From Actinophytocola xinjiangensis (GTDB lineage: Bacteria > Actinomycetota > Actinomycetes > Mycobacteriales > Pseudonocardiaceae), in contig NZ_MSIF01000002.1 in NCBI RefSeq assembly GCF_001921215.1, forward strand, positions 372,001 through 436,000: 64,000 nt of DNA, in the 5' to 3' direction. How positions within the stretch are numbered: the first letter of the stretch is position 1; every line of letters starts with the position of its first letter. The notes under the pieces were generated by a model. The model saw nothing but the letters and a program-made list of their open reading frames with translations. It did not search any database and was not told where the DNA came from. This document shows positions 17,758-25,760 of this stretch, piece by piece. The translations under genes were made by a program, and so were the position numbers.

Positions 17758-17840
17758 GGGTGCTCCTCGGTGGGGCTGAGGTGATCTTCCCTGTCCACGG
17801 TAGATGCTGGACGGGGGCCGAAACCGCGAACGGAACCTTT

Positions 17841-17860
17841 GATCGAATGATCATTCGATC
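17841..17860. promoter_or_regulatory. Perfect 20-bp palindrome upstream of glgX, overlapping the malQ stop
   Basis: GATCGAATGATCATTCGATC is a complete inverted repeat. It includes the malQ stop codon and lies 84-103 bases before the glgX start, in the only sizeable gap of the carbohydrate block. Its AT-rich centre stands out from the surroundings. An operator for a dimeric regulator of the treXYZ operon is the simplest reading. The gap is short and lacks a T-tract, so a terminator is less likely. Confidence 0.5.
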
Positions 17861-19806
17861 GGGGTTGAGGGTCGCGCCTTTCGGAGGGCAGCCACCACGC
17901 GAACGACTACTGGGTGCTGGAGAAGTTCGTCCACCGTCACCGGAAGCGGGATCCGCCAGTTGGGGTATTGATCGATTGTCCCCGGTAGGTTCGGCTGCCG
18001 GGGCTCGCCGAGCGCGTCCTGCGGGGAGGTCAGCAGCAGCGTGCTGGCCGCCGTGGCGAGCAGTTCGTGCAGCGCGACGACGAGGTCGGCCTCGCTGGCC
18101 GGATCCGCCGGCGCCAGGTCGTGCGCGGCGAGTTCGGCGAGCAGTTCCGCGCGGTCGTCGTCGGCGCGTTTCCGTTCCGCCGCAGGGTCTTCCAGCAGTC
18201 CCAGCTCGGCGCGGACGGTCACGTTCTCGCCGCGCAGGAACCCGGCGGCGGTCGGCAGGTCGTGGGTGGAGACCGAGGCCAGCGCGTCGGCCGGCCACCG
18301 CGCCGGGTCCAGCAGCGGCTCGCCCTCGGTCTCCTCGTCGCGCTGGAACCACAGCACCGCCGAGCGCAGCACTCCCCGCTCGCGCAACGTGGTCCGCACT
18401 CCGGCCGACACCGTGCCCAGGTCCTCGCCGACGACGATCGCGCCCGCCCGGTGGGCCTCCAGCGCGAGCACCCCGAGCAGCGCCTCGGCGTCGTAGTGCA
18501 CGTAGGTGCCCTCGCTGGCCGGGCGGCCCGGCGGGATCCACCACAGCCGCCACAGGCCCATCACGTGGTCGATCCGGATCCCGTCTGCCTGCGCGAGCAC
18601 CGCCCGGATGACGTCCCGGAACGGGGTGTACCCGTTGCGCGCCAACAGGTCCGGTCGCCACGGCGGCAGGTTCCAGTCCTGGCCCTGCTGGCTGAACGCG
18701 TCCGGCGGCGCGCCGACGGTCACCTCCGAGGCCAGCACGTCCTGCAACGCCCACGCGTCCGCGCCGGCCGGGTCGACGCCCACCGGCAGGTCGTGCACCA
18801 CACCCACGGCCATCCCGGCCTCACGCGCGGCCGCCCGCACCGACGCGAGCTGCTCGCGGCACAGCCGCTGCACCCAGGCGTGGAAGGCGACCCCGGGACC
18901 GGACCGGTCGGCGCCGCGCGGATGGCGCAGCGCCGGCGGCCAGGTCCGCCAGTCCGGCCCGTGCTCCTGCGCCAGCGCGCAGAACGCGGCGAACTCGGCG
19001 AGGTCCGGTTCGACGTCCCCGACGTCCGGCGCGGTGTGCCGCCACAACAGTTCGAGCGCGGCGAGCTTGGCGGCCCACACGGCGTCGTAGTCGATCAGCT
19101 CGGCGCCCGGGCGCGGCGCGAGCGCGGCGACCTCGGCCCGCACGGCCGGCGGCGCGTCGCGGAACGCGTCGGTCTCGGTGATCCGCAGGTACAGCGGGTT
19201 GGCGAAGCGGCGGCTCGACGGCGAGTACGGGGAACGTTGCAGCGGCGGGACCGGGGTGATCGCCTGCACCGGGTTGACCAGCACGACCCCGGCGTCCTGC
19301 GCGGCCGAGCGGGTCAGCAGCGTGCGCAGGTCGGCGAAGTCGCCGATGCCCCACGAGCCGGCCGAGTGCAGGGCGTAGAGCTGGACCATCCAGCCCCAGG
19401 CCGGCGGCACCGGCGGCAGCGTCGGCGGGGTGACCACGACCGGGATCCGCCGTTCACGGCGCCGGCCGACCGTGAGCGTGTGCCAGCCCAGCGGCAGGTC
19501 CTCGGGCAGCCGGCCGGAGACCGCGCGGACGGTGCCGTCCTCCAGGGTCAGCTCGCCCGGCTCGCCGAGCGCTGGGGTGCGGCCGGCGCGGACCACCAGC
19601 GGGTCCGGCACGGTGATCCGGCCGTGGCGGCGCAGGGCGTCGGACAGCGAGGTGCGCACCGTGGCCGGGGTGCTGGCGTCCACGCCGAGCTGGGCGAGCA
19701 CGTCGGCGACGACGTCCGGCGCGACCTCGACCCGGCGGTGTTCGGTGTCCTCGTAGCTGGTCGCGACGCCGTGCGCGGCGGCCAGTGCGCGCAGTTGGTC
19801 GTCCAT
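17851..19806 (-). CDS. malQ: 4-alpha-glucanotransferase (amylomaltase)
   Basis: 651 residues, GH77. Motifs: GSWGIGDFADLRTLL, PVQAITPVPPLQRSPYSPSSRRFANPLYL, the nucleophile region GIRIDHVMGLWRLWWIPPG, the acid/base Glu in VVGEDLGTV, and SVSTHDLPTAAGF. An N-terminal ~130-residue extension precedes the barrel, as in actinobacterial MalQ. It transfers maltosyl units between maltodextrins and so supplies chains long enough for TreY. It lies 12 bases after the small upstream gene and is followed by the separate treXYZ promoter region. Confidence 0.94.
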   Translation of the reverse strand: MDDQLRALAAAHGVATSYEDTEHRRVEVAPDVVADVLAQLGVDASTPATVRTSLSDALRRHGRITVPDPLVVRAGRTPALGEPGELTLEDGTVRAVSGRLPEDLPLGWHTLTVGRRRERRIPVVVTPPTLPPVPPAWGWMVQLYALHSAGSWGIGDFADLRTLLTRSAAQDAGVVLVNPVQAITPVPPLQRSPYSPSSRRFANPLYLRITETDAFRDAPPAVRAEVAALAPRPGAELIDYDAVWAAKLAALELLWRHTAPDVGDVEPDLAEFAAFCALAQEHGPDWRTWPPALRHPRGADRSGPGVAFHAWVQRLCREQLASVRAAAREAGMAVGVVHDLPVGVDPAGADAWALQDVLASEVTVGAPPDAFSQQGQDWNLPPWRPDLLARNGYTPFRDVIRAVLAQADGIRIDHVMGLWRLWWIPPGRPASEGTYVHYDAEALLGVLALEAHRAGAIVVGEDLGTVSAGVRTTLRERGVLRSAVLWFQRDEETEGEPLLDPARWPADALASVSTHDLPTAAGFLRGENVTVRAELGLLEDPAAERKRADDDRAELLAELAAHDLAPADPASEADLVVALHELLATAASTLLLTSPQDALGEPRQPNLPGTIDQYPNWRIPLPVTVDELLQHPVVVRVVAALRKARPSTPIE

Positions 19807-19817
19807 TCCCCGGCTGT

Positions 19818-20162
19818 TCAGCGGGCCACCGGAGGAGCGAGGTCCTCCCTGGCGGTCAGCAGCGCGGTGCGGGCGCCGTCGGGGTCGGCGTCGGCGAGGT
19901 GGGTCCTGGCGTCGCGCACGGCGTGCACGGCGTGTTCGATGCGGCAGGTGTCGCCGGTGGCCGCGGCCCAGGCCAGGCCGCTGACCAGCAGGTCGTCGAG
20001 GCGGTGGCGGGCCGGCCCGTCCGGGTTGCCGTCGGCGGCGAGCTCGACGAGGACGGTGTCGACGGCCTGGCGCAGCCGGTCGCCGGGGCGCGGGCGTCGC
20101 CGGGGCGTGGGGTCAGCGTGGGGTTGCCGTTGGACGTCTTCGGACAGTCGCTGTTTCGCCAC
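19818..20162 (-). CDS. Hypothetical small helical protein upstream of malQ
   Basis: 114 residues from a GTG at 20162 with GGGGAG six bases upstream. The sequence is Ala/Arg/Asp-rich and helical, with repeated acidic ends (AADGNPDGPARHRLDDLL, DADPDGARTALLTAREDL). There are no transmembrane segments and no known motif. It ends 12 bases before malQ and is probably in the same transcript. A regulatory or structural role in glucan metabolism would be pure inference. Confidence 0.55.
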   Translation of the reverse strand: MAKQRLSEDVQRQPHADPTPRRRPRPGDRLRQAVDTVLVELAADGNPDGPARHRLDDLLVSGLAWAAATGDTCRIEHAVHAVRDARTHLADADPDGARTALLTAREDLAPPVAR

Positions 20163-20356
20163 GATGGCTCCCCGCACTGAAGTCGATTGGCAGGGCCGGC
20201 CGGTCCCCGCTGCCGGCGCGTTCCCTGATCCTCGCACGGTTAAACCCTTCAGCCCAGTCCCGGGATGTTCAGGTCACACCGTAGGCGGCAGCGACTCCGC
20301 TGTGCGGTCGGATCCCCGGTTGGCACCCTGGATCGGGTGAACCCGGACGAGTGGCC

Positions 20357-20389
20357 AACGGCCGGGCAGTGGAGCACCGCCCGGCCGTT
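20357..20389 (-). terminator. Terminator downstream of the SGNH hydrolase gene
   Basis: AACGGCCGGGC (20357-20367) and GCCCGGCCGTT (20379-20389) form a perfect 11-bp stem with an 11-base loop. It begins about 10 bases after the stop of the minus-strand hydrolase. The rest of the gap (20163-20356) shows no gene. Confidence 0.65.
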
Positions 20390-20398
20390 GCCGGACCC

Positions 20399-21202
20399 TC
20401 AGGCGTTGACCGGCACCGAGGTCAGCCCGGCCCGGACCGCCGGGGCGTAACCGGAGGTGTGGCCGACGACCTTGGGGTGGTAGGACTCGATGATCGGGTT
20501 GGACAGGCCGTTGATCCACTCGGCGTCGTCGCACACCGCGTGCCCCATGAAGGCCTGGCGGACGTCGACGAAGGTGAAGCCGTGCGCGGCGGCGCGGGCG
20601 CCGATGGTGGTGGCCAGCAGGTCGGCGGTGGCGTTGAGCTGGGCCTGCTCGTTGGAGCTGATGCGGGCGCCGAAGTTGCACTCCTCGCCGTTGAACAGGC
20701 GCGGGTAGCCGACCACGGCGACCGTCGCGTTGGGGGCCTTCGTGCGGATCTGGGTGTAGAGGTTGTTCAGCAGGCCGGGCAACGTGCTGCGGATGAAGGT
20801 GTTGGCGTTGTTGATCTCGCCGGTGCACTGCCACGGCCACGGCAGGGCGCAGCGGGTGATGACGTCGGCGAAGCCCGCGTCGTTGCCGCCGACCGAGACC
20901 GAGACGAAGCCGGTGCTCGCGGAGAGGCTGCCGAGCTGGTTGAGCACGTCGGGGACGCGTGCGCCCGAGCAGGCGGCGAAGGTCAGCGGGGCGCCGATCT
21001 GCTGGGAGATCAGGACGGGGTAGGCGCTGGGGGAGCGCTTGCAGTCGCCGCTGTCGGAGTAGTAGGTGCGGGTGCCGACACCGGAGGCGTAGGAGTCCCC
21101 GAGGGCGGTGTAGGGGGCGGCGGCGGCCTGGGCGGCCTGGGCGCCGGTGAGGGCGAGGGCGGCGGTGAGGGCGGTGAGCAGGAGCGCTCTGAGTGCTCGC
21201 AT
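20399..21202 (-). CDS. Secreted SGNH/GDSL lipase-esterase
   Basis: 267 residues from the ATG at 21202, which has GGAGG five bases upstream. A signal peptide runs to about residue 28 (AQAAQAAAA). The catalytic blocks are intact: block I ALGDSYASGVG (Ser), Gly in AACSGARV, Asn in SVSVGGNDAGF, and the C-terminal SYHPKVVGHTSGY with the catalytic His. Six Cys suit three disulfides, as in the Streptomyces secreted lipases of this fold. It is an extracellular esterase or lipase of unknown substrate. Confidence 0.9.
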   Translation of the reverse strand: MRALRALLLTALTAALALTGAQAAQAAAAPYTALGDSYASGVGTRTYYSDSGDCKRSPSAYPVLISQQIGAPLTFAACSGARVPDVLNQLGSLSASTGFVSVSVGGNDAGFADVITRCALPWPWQCTGEINNANTFIRSTLPGLLNNLYTQIRTKAPNATVAVVGYPRLFNGEECNFGARISSNEQAQLNATADLLATTIGARAAAHGFTFVDVRQAFMGHAVCDDAEWINGLSNPIIESYHPKVVGHTSGYAPAVRAGLTSVPVNA

Positions 21203-21374
21203 GGGTCCTCCACACGGGTGTGCCGGGGCAGGGATCCGGGCTGTACACAGAGTGCGATGTCGCGTGTGGACAGAGCAATCACCCGTCAAGGTGGAGATTT
21301 TCACAGTATTGCCCCTACTCGACACTTTCTGTCAGCAACGTTTGCCGGAACGGGTGGCGGGGTAAGGCGCACGG

Positions 21375-22430
21375 GTGGCGCTGACCATGGGTGTCGAGGA
21401 AGAGTTCCTGCTGGTGGACGCTGATGGGGAGCTGGCGGGCCTGGGCGTGGAGGTGGTCGGTGCGGCACACGATCCCCAGGGGGTGCTGGAGACCGAGCTG
21501 ACGTGCAGCCAGGTGGAGGCGGTCACCGGCGTCTGCGACACCCCCGAGGGCGTCCTCGGTCAGCTGACCGACCTGCGCGGCGAACTGGCCGGGGCGGCCC
21601 GCCGCCACGGGCTGCGGCTGGTGCCCAGCGGGGTGCCGGTCCTGCCCGAACGACGCCTGTCGATCACCCCCAAGCCCCGGTACCTGCTCATCGCCGAACA
21701 CTTCGGCGCGGCGACCCGCGCCGGTGCCACCTGCGGCTGCCACGTCCACATCGGCATGCCCGACCGGGCGCTGGGGGTATGGGTGATCAACCGGGTGCGG
21801 GCGTGGCTACCGACCCTGCTGGCGGTCACCGCGAACTCGCCCTTCGACGGCATGGACACCGGCTATGCGAGCTGGCGCTACCAGAACTGGTCGCGCTGGC
21901 CGTCCGCCGGCCCACCGCCGCGGTTCGCCTCCCTCGACGAATACGACTCGATAGTCGACGGCCTGTTGCGGTCAGGGGCCATCCTCGACCGGGGAATGGT
22001 CTACTGGGACGTTCGGCTCTCCGAACACCAGCCGACAGTGGAGTTCCGGGTCTCCGACGTGGCCGCCACGGCGGGGGACGCGGCGTTGTTCGCGGCGCTG
22101 GTCCGGGGGTTGGTGGCCCACGTGCTCGACGGTGGCTCGGTGTGCTCCGACGTGTCGCCGGCGGTGCTGCGGGCCAACCTGTGGCGGGCCTCCCGGGACG
22201 GGTTGGGCGGGTGCTGCCTGCATCCGGTCACCGGGGAGGCGGTGCCTGTTCACGAACAGCTGGGGGACCTGTTGGCGATGATCTCCGGGGTTCTGGGGGA
22301 CGACGCGGAGTTCGTTCGGGCCGGCTTGGCGAAACTGCGGGAACAGGGGGGCGGGGCCGATCGGCAGCGCCGGATCTACTCACGTCGTCGTCTGCTCTCC
22401 GACGTCGTGGATGACCTGGCGCTGCGGTGA
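21375..22430 (+). CDS. Carboxylate-amine ligase, GCS2/YbdK type
   Basis: 351 residues from a GTG. The opening GVEEEFLLVD and the central CGCHVHIGMPD are hallmark motifs of the glutamate-cysteine ligase-2 family. SWRYQNWSRWPSAGPPP and VEFRVSDVAAT are also conserved. YbdK-like members show weak gamma-glutamyl-cysteine ligase activity, but their physiological role is uncertain. Actinomycetes make mycothiol, so a true glutathione role is unlikely. It converges with a DUF2277 gene, with 18 bases between the two stop codons. Confidence 0.88.
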   Translation: MALTMGVEEEFLLVDADGELAGLGVEVVGAAHDPQGVLETELTCSQVEAVTGVCDTPEGVLGQLTDLRGELAGAARRHGLRLVPSGVPVLPERRLSITPKPRYLLIAEHFGAATRAGATCGCHVHIGMPDRALGVWVINRVRAWLPTLLAVTANSPFDGMDTGYASWRYQNWSRWPSAGPPPRFASLDEYDSIVDGLLRSGAILDRGMVYWDVRLSEHQPTVEFRVSDVAATAGDAALFAALVRGLVAHVLDGGSVCSDVSPAVLRANLWRASRDGLGGCCLHPVTGEAVPVHEQLGDLLAMISGVLGDDAEFVRAGLAKLREQGGGADRQRRIYSRRRLLSDVVDDLALR

Positions 22431-22448
22431 CCAGCCACGACCGGCCCA

Positions 22449-22721
22449 CTACCCCCGTCGCGCGGCCATCCGGGCCACAACCTCGGGGCGCCGCAACGGC
22501 GGAACGGTCGTCGGCGGCTGGCGCCGGGCCGGCAACTCGGCGAGAACGGCGGCCGTAGCCTCGGCGACCGCCGCGACGGCGGCCTCGAACGGCCCCCGGG
22601 TGCTGTCGGACAGCGACTGGACCCCCGTCACCTTGCGGACGTACTGACGGGCAGCCGCCTCGATCTCCTCGGGTGTCGCGGCTGGTTCCAGGCCTCGGAG
22701 GGCGGTGATGTTTCGGCACAT
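22449..22721 (-). CDS. DUF2277-family protein
   Basis: 90 residues beginning MCRNITALRGLEPAATPEEI, the conserved opening of DUF2277. The middle part RQYVRKVTGVQSLS also fits. The family is widespread in actinobacteria and proteobacteria, is short and soluble, and has no known function. It is transcribed divergently from the lanthipeptide synthetase, sharing a ~140-base intergenic region, but a role in that locus is not implied. Confidence 0.85.
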   Translation of the reverse strand: MCRNITALRGLEPAATPEEIEAAARQYVRKVTGVQSLSDSTRGPFEAAVAAVAEATAAVLAELPARRQPPTTVPPLRRPEVVARMAARRG

Positions 22722-22862
22722 GCCACGAGACTACGTGCGGTTCGCACGGCCTGGGGCATGACAGATGCGTGGTCGTGGCATGACGTTGTGCACTGATGGT
22801 CGGGTCCGACCGTGACGCAGGATTGCCCCGTCCACTGTGGCCGACGAGCGGGGCGATGTCGA

Positions 22863-25448
22863 ATGGAACAGGACTACCAACAGTTCTGCATGGCCGACCC
22901 GTCGTTCTACGACGCCATGCACTCCGAGCAGACCGCCGGCGAGTCCTTCGCGACCGCCTCGCGGACCCTGCCCGATGGCTGGACCATCAGCGACCAGGAC
23001 GACTGGCTGGTCGTCGACCCCGCCCAGCGCCAGGACATCCCCCAGCAGGGCTGGAAGATCCACGCCTCCGCCACGGTGGACAACGCCGAACGTGTCCTGG
23101 GCGCCGTCTGGGACTACTGCGTCCCCCGGGGCATCTCCTTCAAGTTCCTGCGCTCGCTCACCGCGCTCACCGCCCGCGTCTCCAAGTACGCCCCGCGCGG
23201 CTACAGCGGCAAGCTCGTCACCATCTACCCCGAGAACGACACCGCCTGCGAAACCATCCTGCTCGAACTCGGCCGCCTCCTCGACGGCGAACCCAGCCCC
23301 TACATCCTCAGCGACCTGCGCTGGGGCGCCGGCCCCCTCTACGTTCGCTACGGCGCCTTCGCCAACCGCTACACCGTCGACGACCGGGGAGAGGTCGTCG
23401 AGGCGATCGAGGACCCCGACGGCACCCTCGTGCCCGACCGGCGCGACCCCGTGTTCCGTCCGCCGGCCTGGGCGACCCTGCCCGACTTCCTCGCCCCGCA
23501 CCTCGCCGCGCGCAACGCGGTGACCACCACCGAGCTGCCCTACCAGATCGAGCGCGTCCTGCACTTCTCCAACGGCGGCGGCATCTACCTCGCCCGGGAC
23601 ACCCGCACCGACGAGCAGGTCGTGCTCAAGGAGGGCCGCCCGCACGCCGGGCTCGACGCCTGGAAACACGACGCCGTCCAGCGGCTCGGACGCGAGTACG
23701 ACACCCTGCGCGCGCTGGCCGGCATCCCCGGCATCCCCCGGGTGCACGACCTGTTCTGGCTGGGGGAACACCGGTTCCTGGCCATGGAGTACATCGACGG
23801 GGACGTGCTCGGCAAGGCCGTCGTCTCCCGGTACCCGCTGATCGACCCGACGGCCACCCCCGAGCGGTACGCCGACTTCACCGAGTGGGCCGTGCGCATC
23901 CACGAACAGGTCACGCGGACGATCGAGCAGGTGCACGAACGGGGCATCGTCTACGGCGACCTGCACCTGTTCAACATCATCGTGCGCCCCGACGACACGA
24001 TCGCCCTGCTCGACTTCGAGGTCACCTCGGAGGTCGACGAGGTCAGCCGGCCCGGACTGGGCAACCCCGGCTTCGCCGCGCCCTCCTCGGCCAGGGGGTT
24101 CGACATCGACCGGTACTCGCTGGCCTGCCTGCGCCTGGCGCTGTTCCTGCCGATGACCACCCTGCTCGGCCTGCACCGGCTCAAGGCCCGCCACTTCGCC
24201 GAGATCATCGCCGGGCACTTCCCCATCTCGCGGTCCTTCCTCGACCGGGGCGTCAATGTCATCGTGCCGCCGGACACGCCCGCCGCGCCCGACCCGCGCA
24301 CCGACCCCGCCGACTGGACCGAGGTGCGTGACCAGCTCGCCAGGGCCGTGCTGGCCAGCGCCACCCCGCACCGCGAGGACCGGCTCTTCCCCGGCGACCC
24401 CCGCCAGTTCGCCGTCGGCGGGCTGGGCCTGGCCCACGGCGCCGCCGGCGTCCTCTACGCCCTGGACGTCACCGGCGCCGGCCGCTACCCCGAGCACGAG
24501 CGGTGGCTGCTGCGCGGCGCGGCGAACCCGCCCTCGGGCAGCCGGCTCGGGCTCTACGACGGGCTGCACGGCGTCGCGTTCGCCCTCGACCACCTCGGGC
24601 ACCGCCAGCCGGCGCTGGACCTGGTCGAGGTGTGCCTGGCCGAGGACTGGGAGCAGCTGGGCCCCGACCTGTTCGGCGGTCTGTCCGGCGTCGGGCTCAA
24701 CCTGCTCGAACTGGCCGACGCCACCGGCGAGACCGGGCTGCGCACCGCCGGCCTGCGGGCCGCCGAACTGGTCGCCGCCCGACTGGAACCACTGCCCGAA
24801 CCGGACCCTGACGAACCCCGGCCGATCTCCGGCGGCGGCCAGCCACGGGCCGGGCTGCTGCGCGGGTGCGCCGGCCAGGCGATGCTCCTGCTGCGCGCCC
24901 ACGACCTCACCGGCGAGCGGGAGCTGCTCGACCGCGCGGCGCTGGCCCTGCGCCACGACCTGCGGCGCTGCGTCGTCCGGGACAGCGGCACCCTGGAGGT
25001 CGACGAGGGCTGGCGCACGATGCCCTACCTGGACGGCGGCAGCGTCGGCATCGGCATGGTGCTCGACGCCTACCTCGCCCGCGATCCCGACGGCCCGTTC
25101 ACCGACCAGTTCACCGAGGCCGCCGCCGGCGCCTGGCGGGCGGCACAGTCCACGATGTACATCCTGCCCGGACTGTTCACCGGCCGCGCCGGGATCCTGT
25201 TCTACCTCGCCGGCCGCGCCGCCACCGGTGAGCCGCTGGACCGGCAGGTCCGCAACCTCGCCTGGCACGCCCTGCCCTACGGCGGCGGCATGGCCTTCCC
25301 CGGCGACGGCCTGCTGCGGCTGTCGATGGACCTCGCCACCGGCACCGCCGGGGTCCTGCTCGCGCTCGGCGCCGCCCTGCACGACCGGCCGGTGCGCCTG
25401 CCCGGCCTCGGCCTCAAGTCTCCCGCGCCGACCGGTGCGGGTCTGTAG
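22863..25448 (+). CDS. lanKC: Class III lanthipeptide synthetase (lyase-kinase-cyclase)
   Basis: 861 residues. The N-terminal ~210 residues form the phospho-Ser/Thr lyase region (ISFKFLRSLTALTARVSKYA). A Ser/Thr-kinase-like domain follows (about 220-490), with the ATP Lys in VVLKEG (about 255), the catalytic loop YGDLHLFNII and DFE in place of DFG. The C-terminal cyclase-like domain (about 510-850) keeps the barrel (GLYDGLHGVAFALDHLG) but lacks the LanC zinc Cys-His-Cys set, as expected for class III. It would phosphorylate and dehydrate Ser in the precursor and form lanthionine or labionin rings. Exporters and a regulator follow, as in the ram/amf (SapB) loci. Confidence 0.95.
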   Translation: MEQDYQQFCMADPSFYDAMHSEQTAGESFATASRTLPDGWTISDQDDWLVVDPAQRQDIPQQGWKIHASATVDNAERVLGAVWDYCVPRGISFKFLRSLTALTARVSKYAPRGYSGKLVTIYPENDTACETILLELGRLLDGEPSPYILSDLRWGAGPLYVRYGAFANRYTVDDRGEVVEAIEDPDGTLVPDRRDPVFRPPAWATLPDFLAPHLAARNAVTTTELPYQIERVLHFSNGGGIYLARDTRTDEQVVLKEGRPHAGLDAWKHDAVQRLGREYDTLRALAGIPGIPRVHDLFWLGEHRFLAMEYIDGDVLGKAVVSRYPLIDPTATPERYADFTEWAVRIHEQVTRTIEQVHERGIVYGDLHLFNIIVRPDDTIALLDFEVTSEVDEVSRPGLGNPGFAAPSSARGFDIDRYSLACLRLALFLPMTTLLGLHRLKARHFAEIIAGHFPISRSFLDRGVNVIVPPDTPAAPDPRTDPADWTEVRDQLARAVLASATPHREDRLFPGDPRQFAVGGLGLAHGAAGVLYALDVTGAGRYPEHERWLLRGAANPPSGSRLGLYDGLHGVAFALDHLGHRQPALDLVEVCLAEDWEQLGPDLFGGLSGVGLNLLELADATGETGLRTAGLRAAELVAARLEPLPEPDPDEPRPISGGGQPRAGLLRGCAGQAMLLLRAHDLTGERELLDRAALALRHDLRRCVVRDSGTLEVDEGWRTMPYLDGGSVGIGMVLDAYLARDPDGPFTDQFTEAAAGAWRAAQSTMYILPGLFTGRAGILFYLAGRAATGEPLDRQVRNLAWHALPYGGGMAFPGDGLLRLSMDLATGTAGVLLALGAALHDRPVRLPGLGLKSPAPTGAGL

Positions 25449-25472
25449 GAAACCCGATCCAAGGAGAGCATC

Positions 25473-25619
25473 ATGGCGCTTCTCGACCTGCAAGGTATGG
25501 ACAACGCCCCGCAGACCAACAGCGGTGGCAGCTCCTCGTCGGGCCACAGCTGCCCCAGCAACGTCAGCGCCGCGCTCTGCGGCGGCACCAGCGGCCTGAG
25601 CCTGCTGCTCTGCCACTGA
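25473..25619 (+). CDS. lanA: Class III lanthipeptide precursor (SapB/AmfS-like) with three ring motifs
   Basis: 48 residues, with AAGGAGAG upstream and only 24 bases after lanKC. The leader starts MALLDLQGMD, carrying the LLDLQ box used by class III synthetases. The core holds three S-x2-S-x3-C units: S20/S23/C27, S29/S32/C36 and S40/S43/C47. Every Cys is the third member of one unit. AmfS- and SapB-type peptides have two such units, so a third ring is predicted here. The product is probably an amphipathic morphogenetic peptide, with the ring type (labionin or lanthionine) unknown. Leader cleavage cannot be fixed from sequence. Confidence 0.93.
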   Translation: MALLDLQGMDNAPQTNSGGSSSSGHSCPSNVSAALCGGTSGLSLLLCH

Positions 25620-25627
25620 CGTCCGCA

Positions 25628-25649
25628 CCGACGTCGGTACCGACGTCGG
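25628..25649. repeat. 22-bp perfect palindrome plus 12-bp direct repeats after lanA
   Basis: The segment is fully self-complementary around GGTACC and consists of two tandem copies of ACCGACGTCGG, followed by a third, diverged copy to about 25661. It begins nine bases after the lanA stop. It could form the first part of an attenuating structure or be a protein-binding site. Confidence 0.5.
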
Positions 25650-25687
25650 CACTGACGTCTGCGTGACGCGCTGAACCGAAGGCGGAA

Positions 25688-25726
25688 CCGCGGTCCCGGA
25701 CGACTGGCGTTCGTCCGGGGCCGCGG
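25688..25726 (+). terminator. 16-bp stem-loop between lanA and the exporter genes (attenuator candidate)
   Basis: Left arm 25688-25703 and right arm 25711-25726 pair over 16 bp with one G-T pair and a 7-base loop. There is no T-tract. It sits about 35 bases before the first ABC gene. Partial termination here would give more precursor than exporter mRNA, a common arrangement in lanthipeptide operons. This role is inferred. Confidence 0.55.
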
Positions 25727-25760
25727 CCCGTACGCAGGAGTTTAAGCCTCGGGAGACTCG

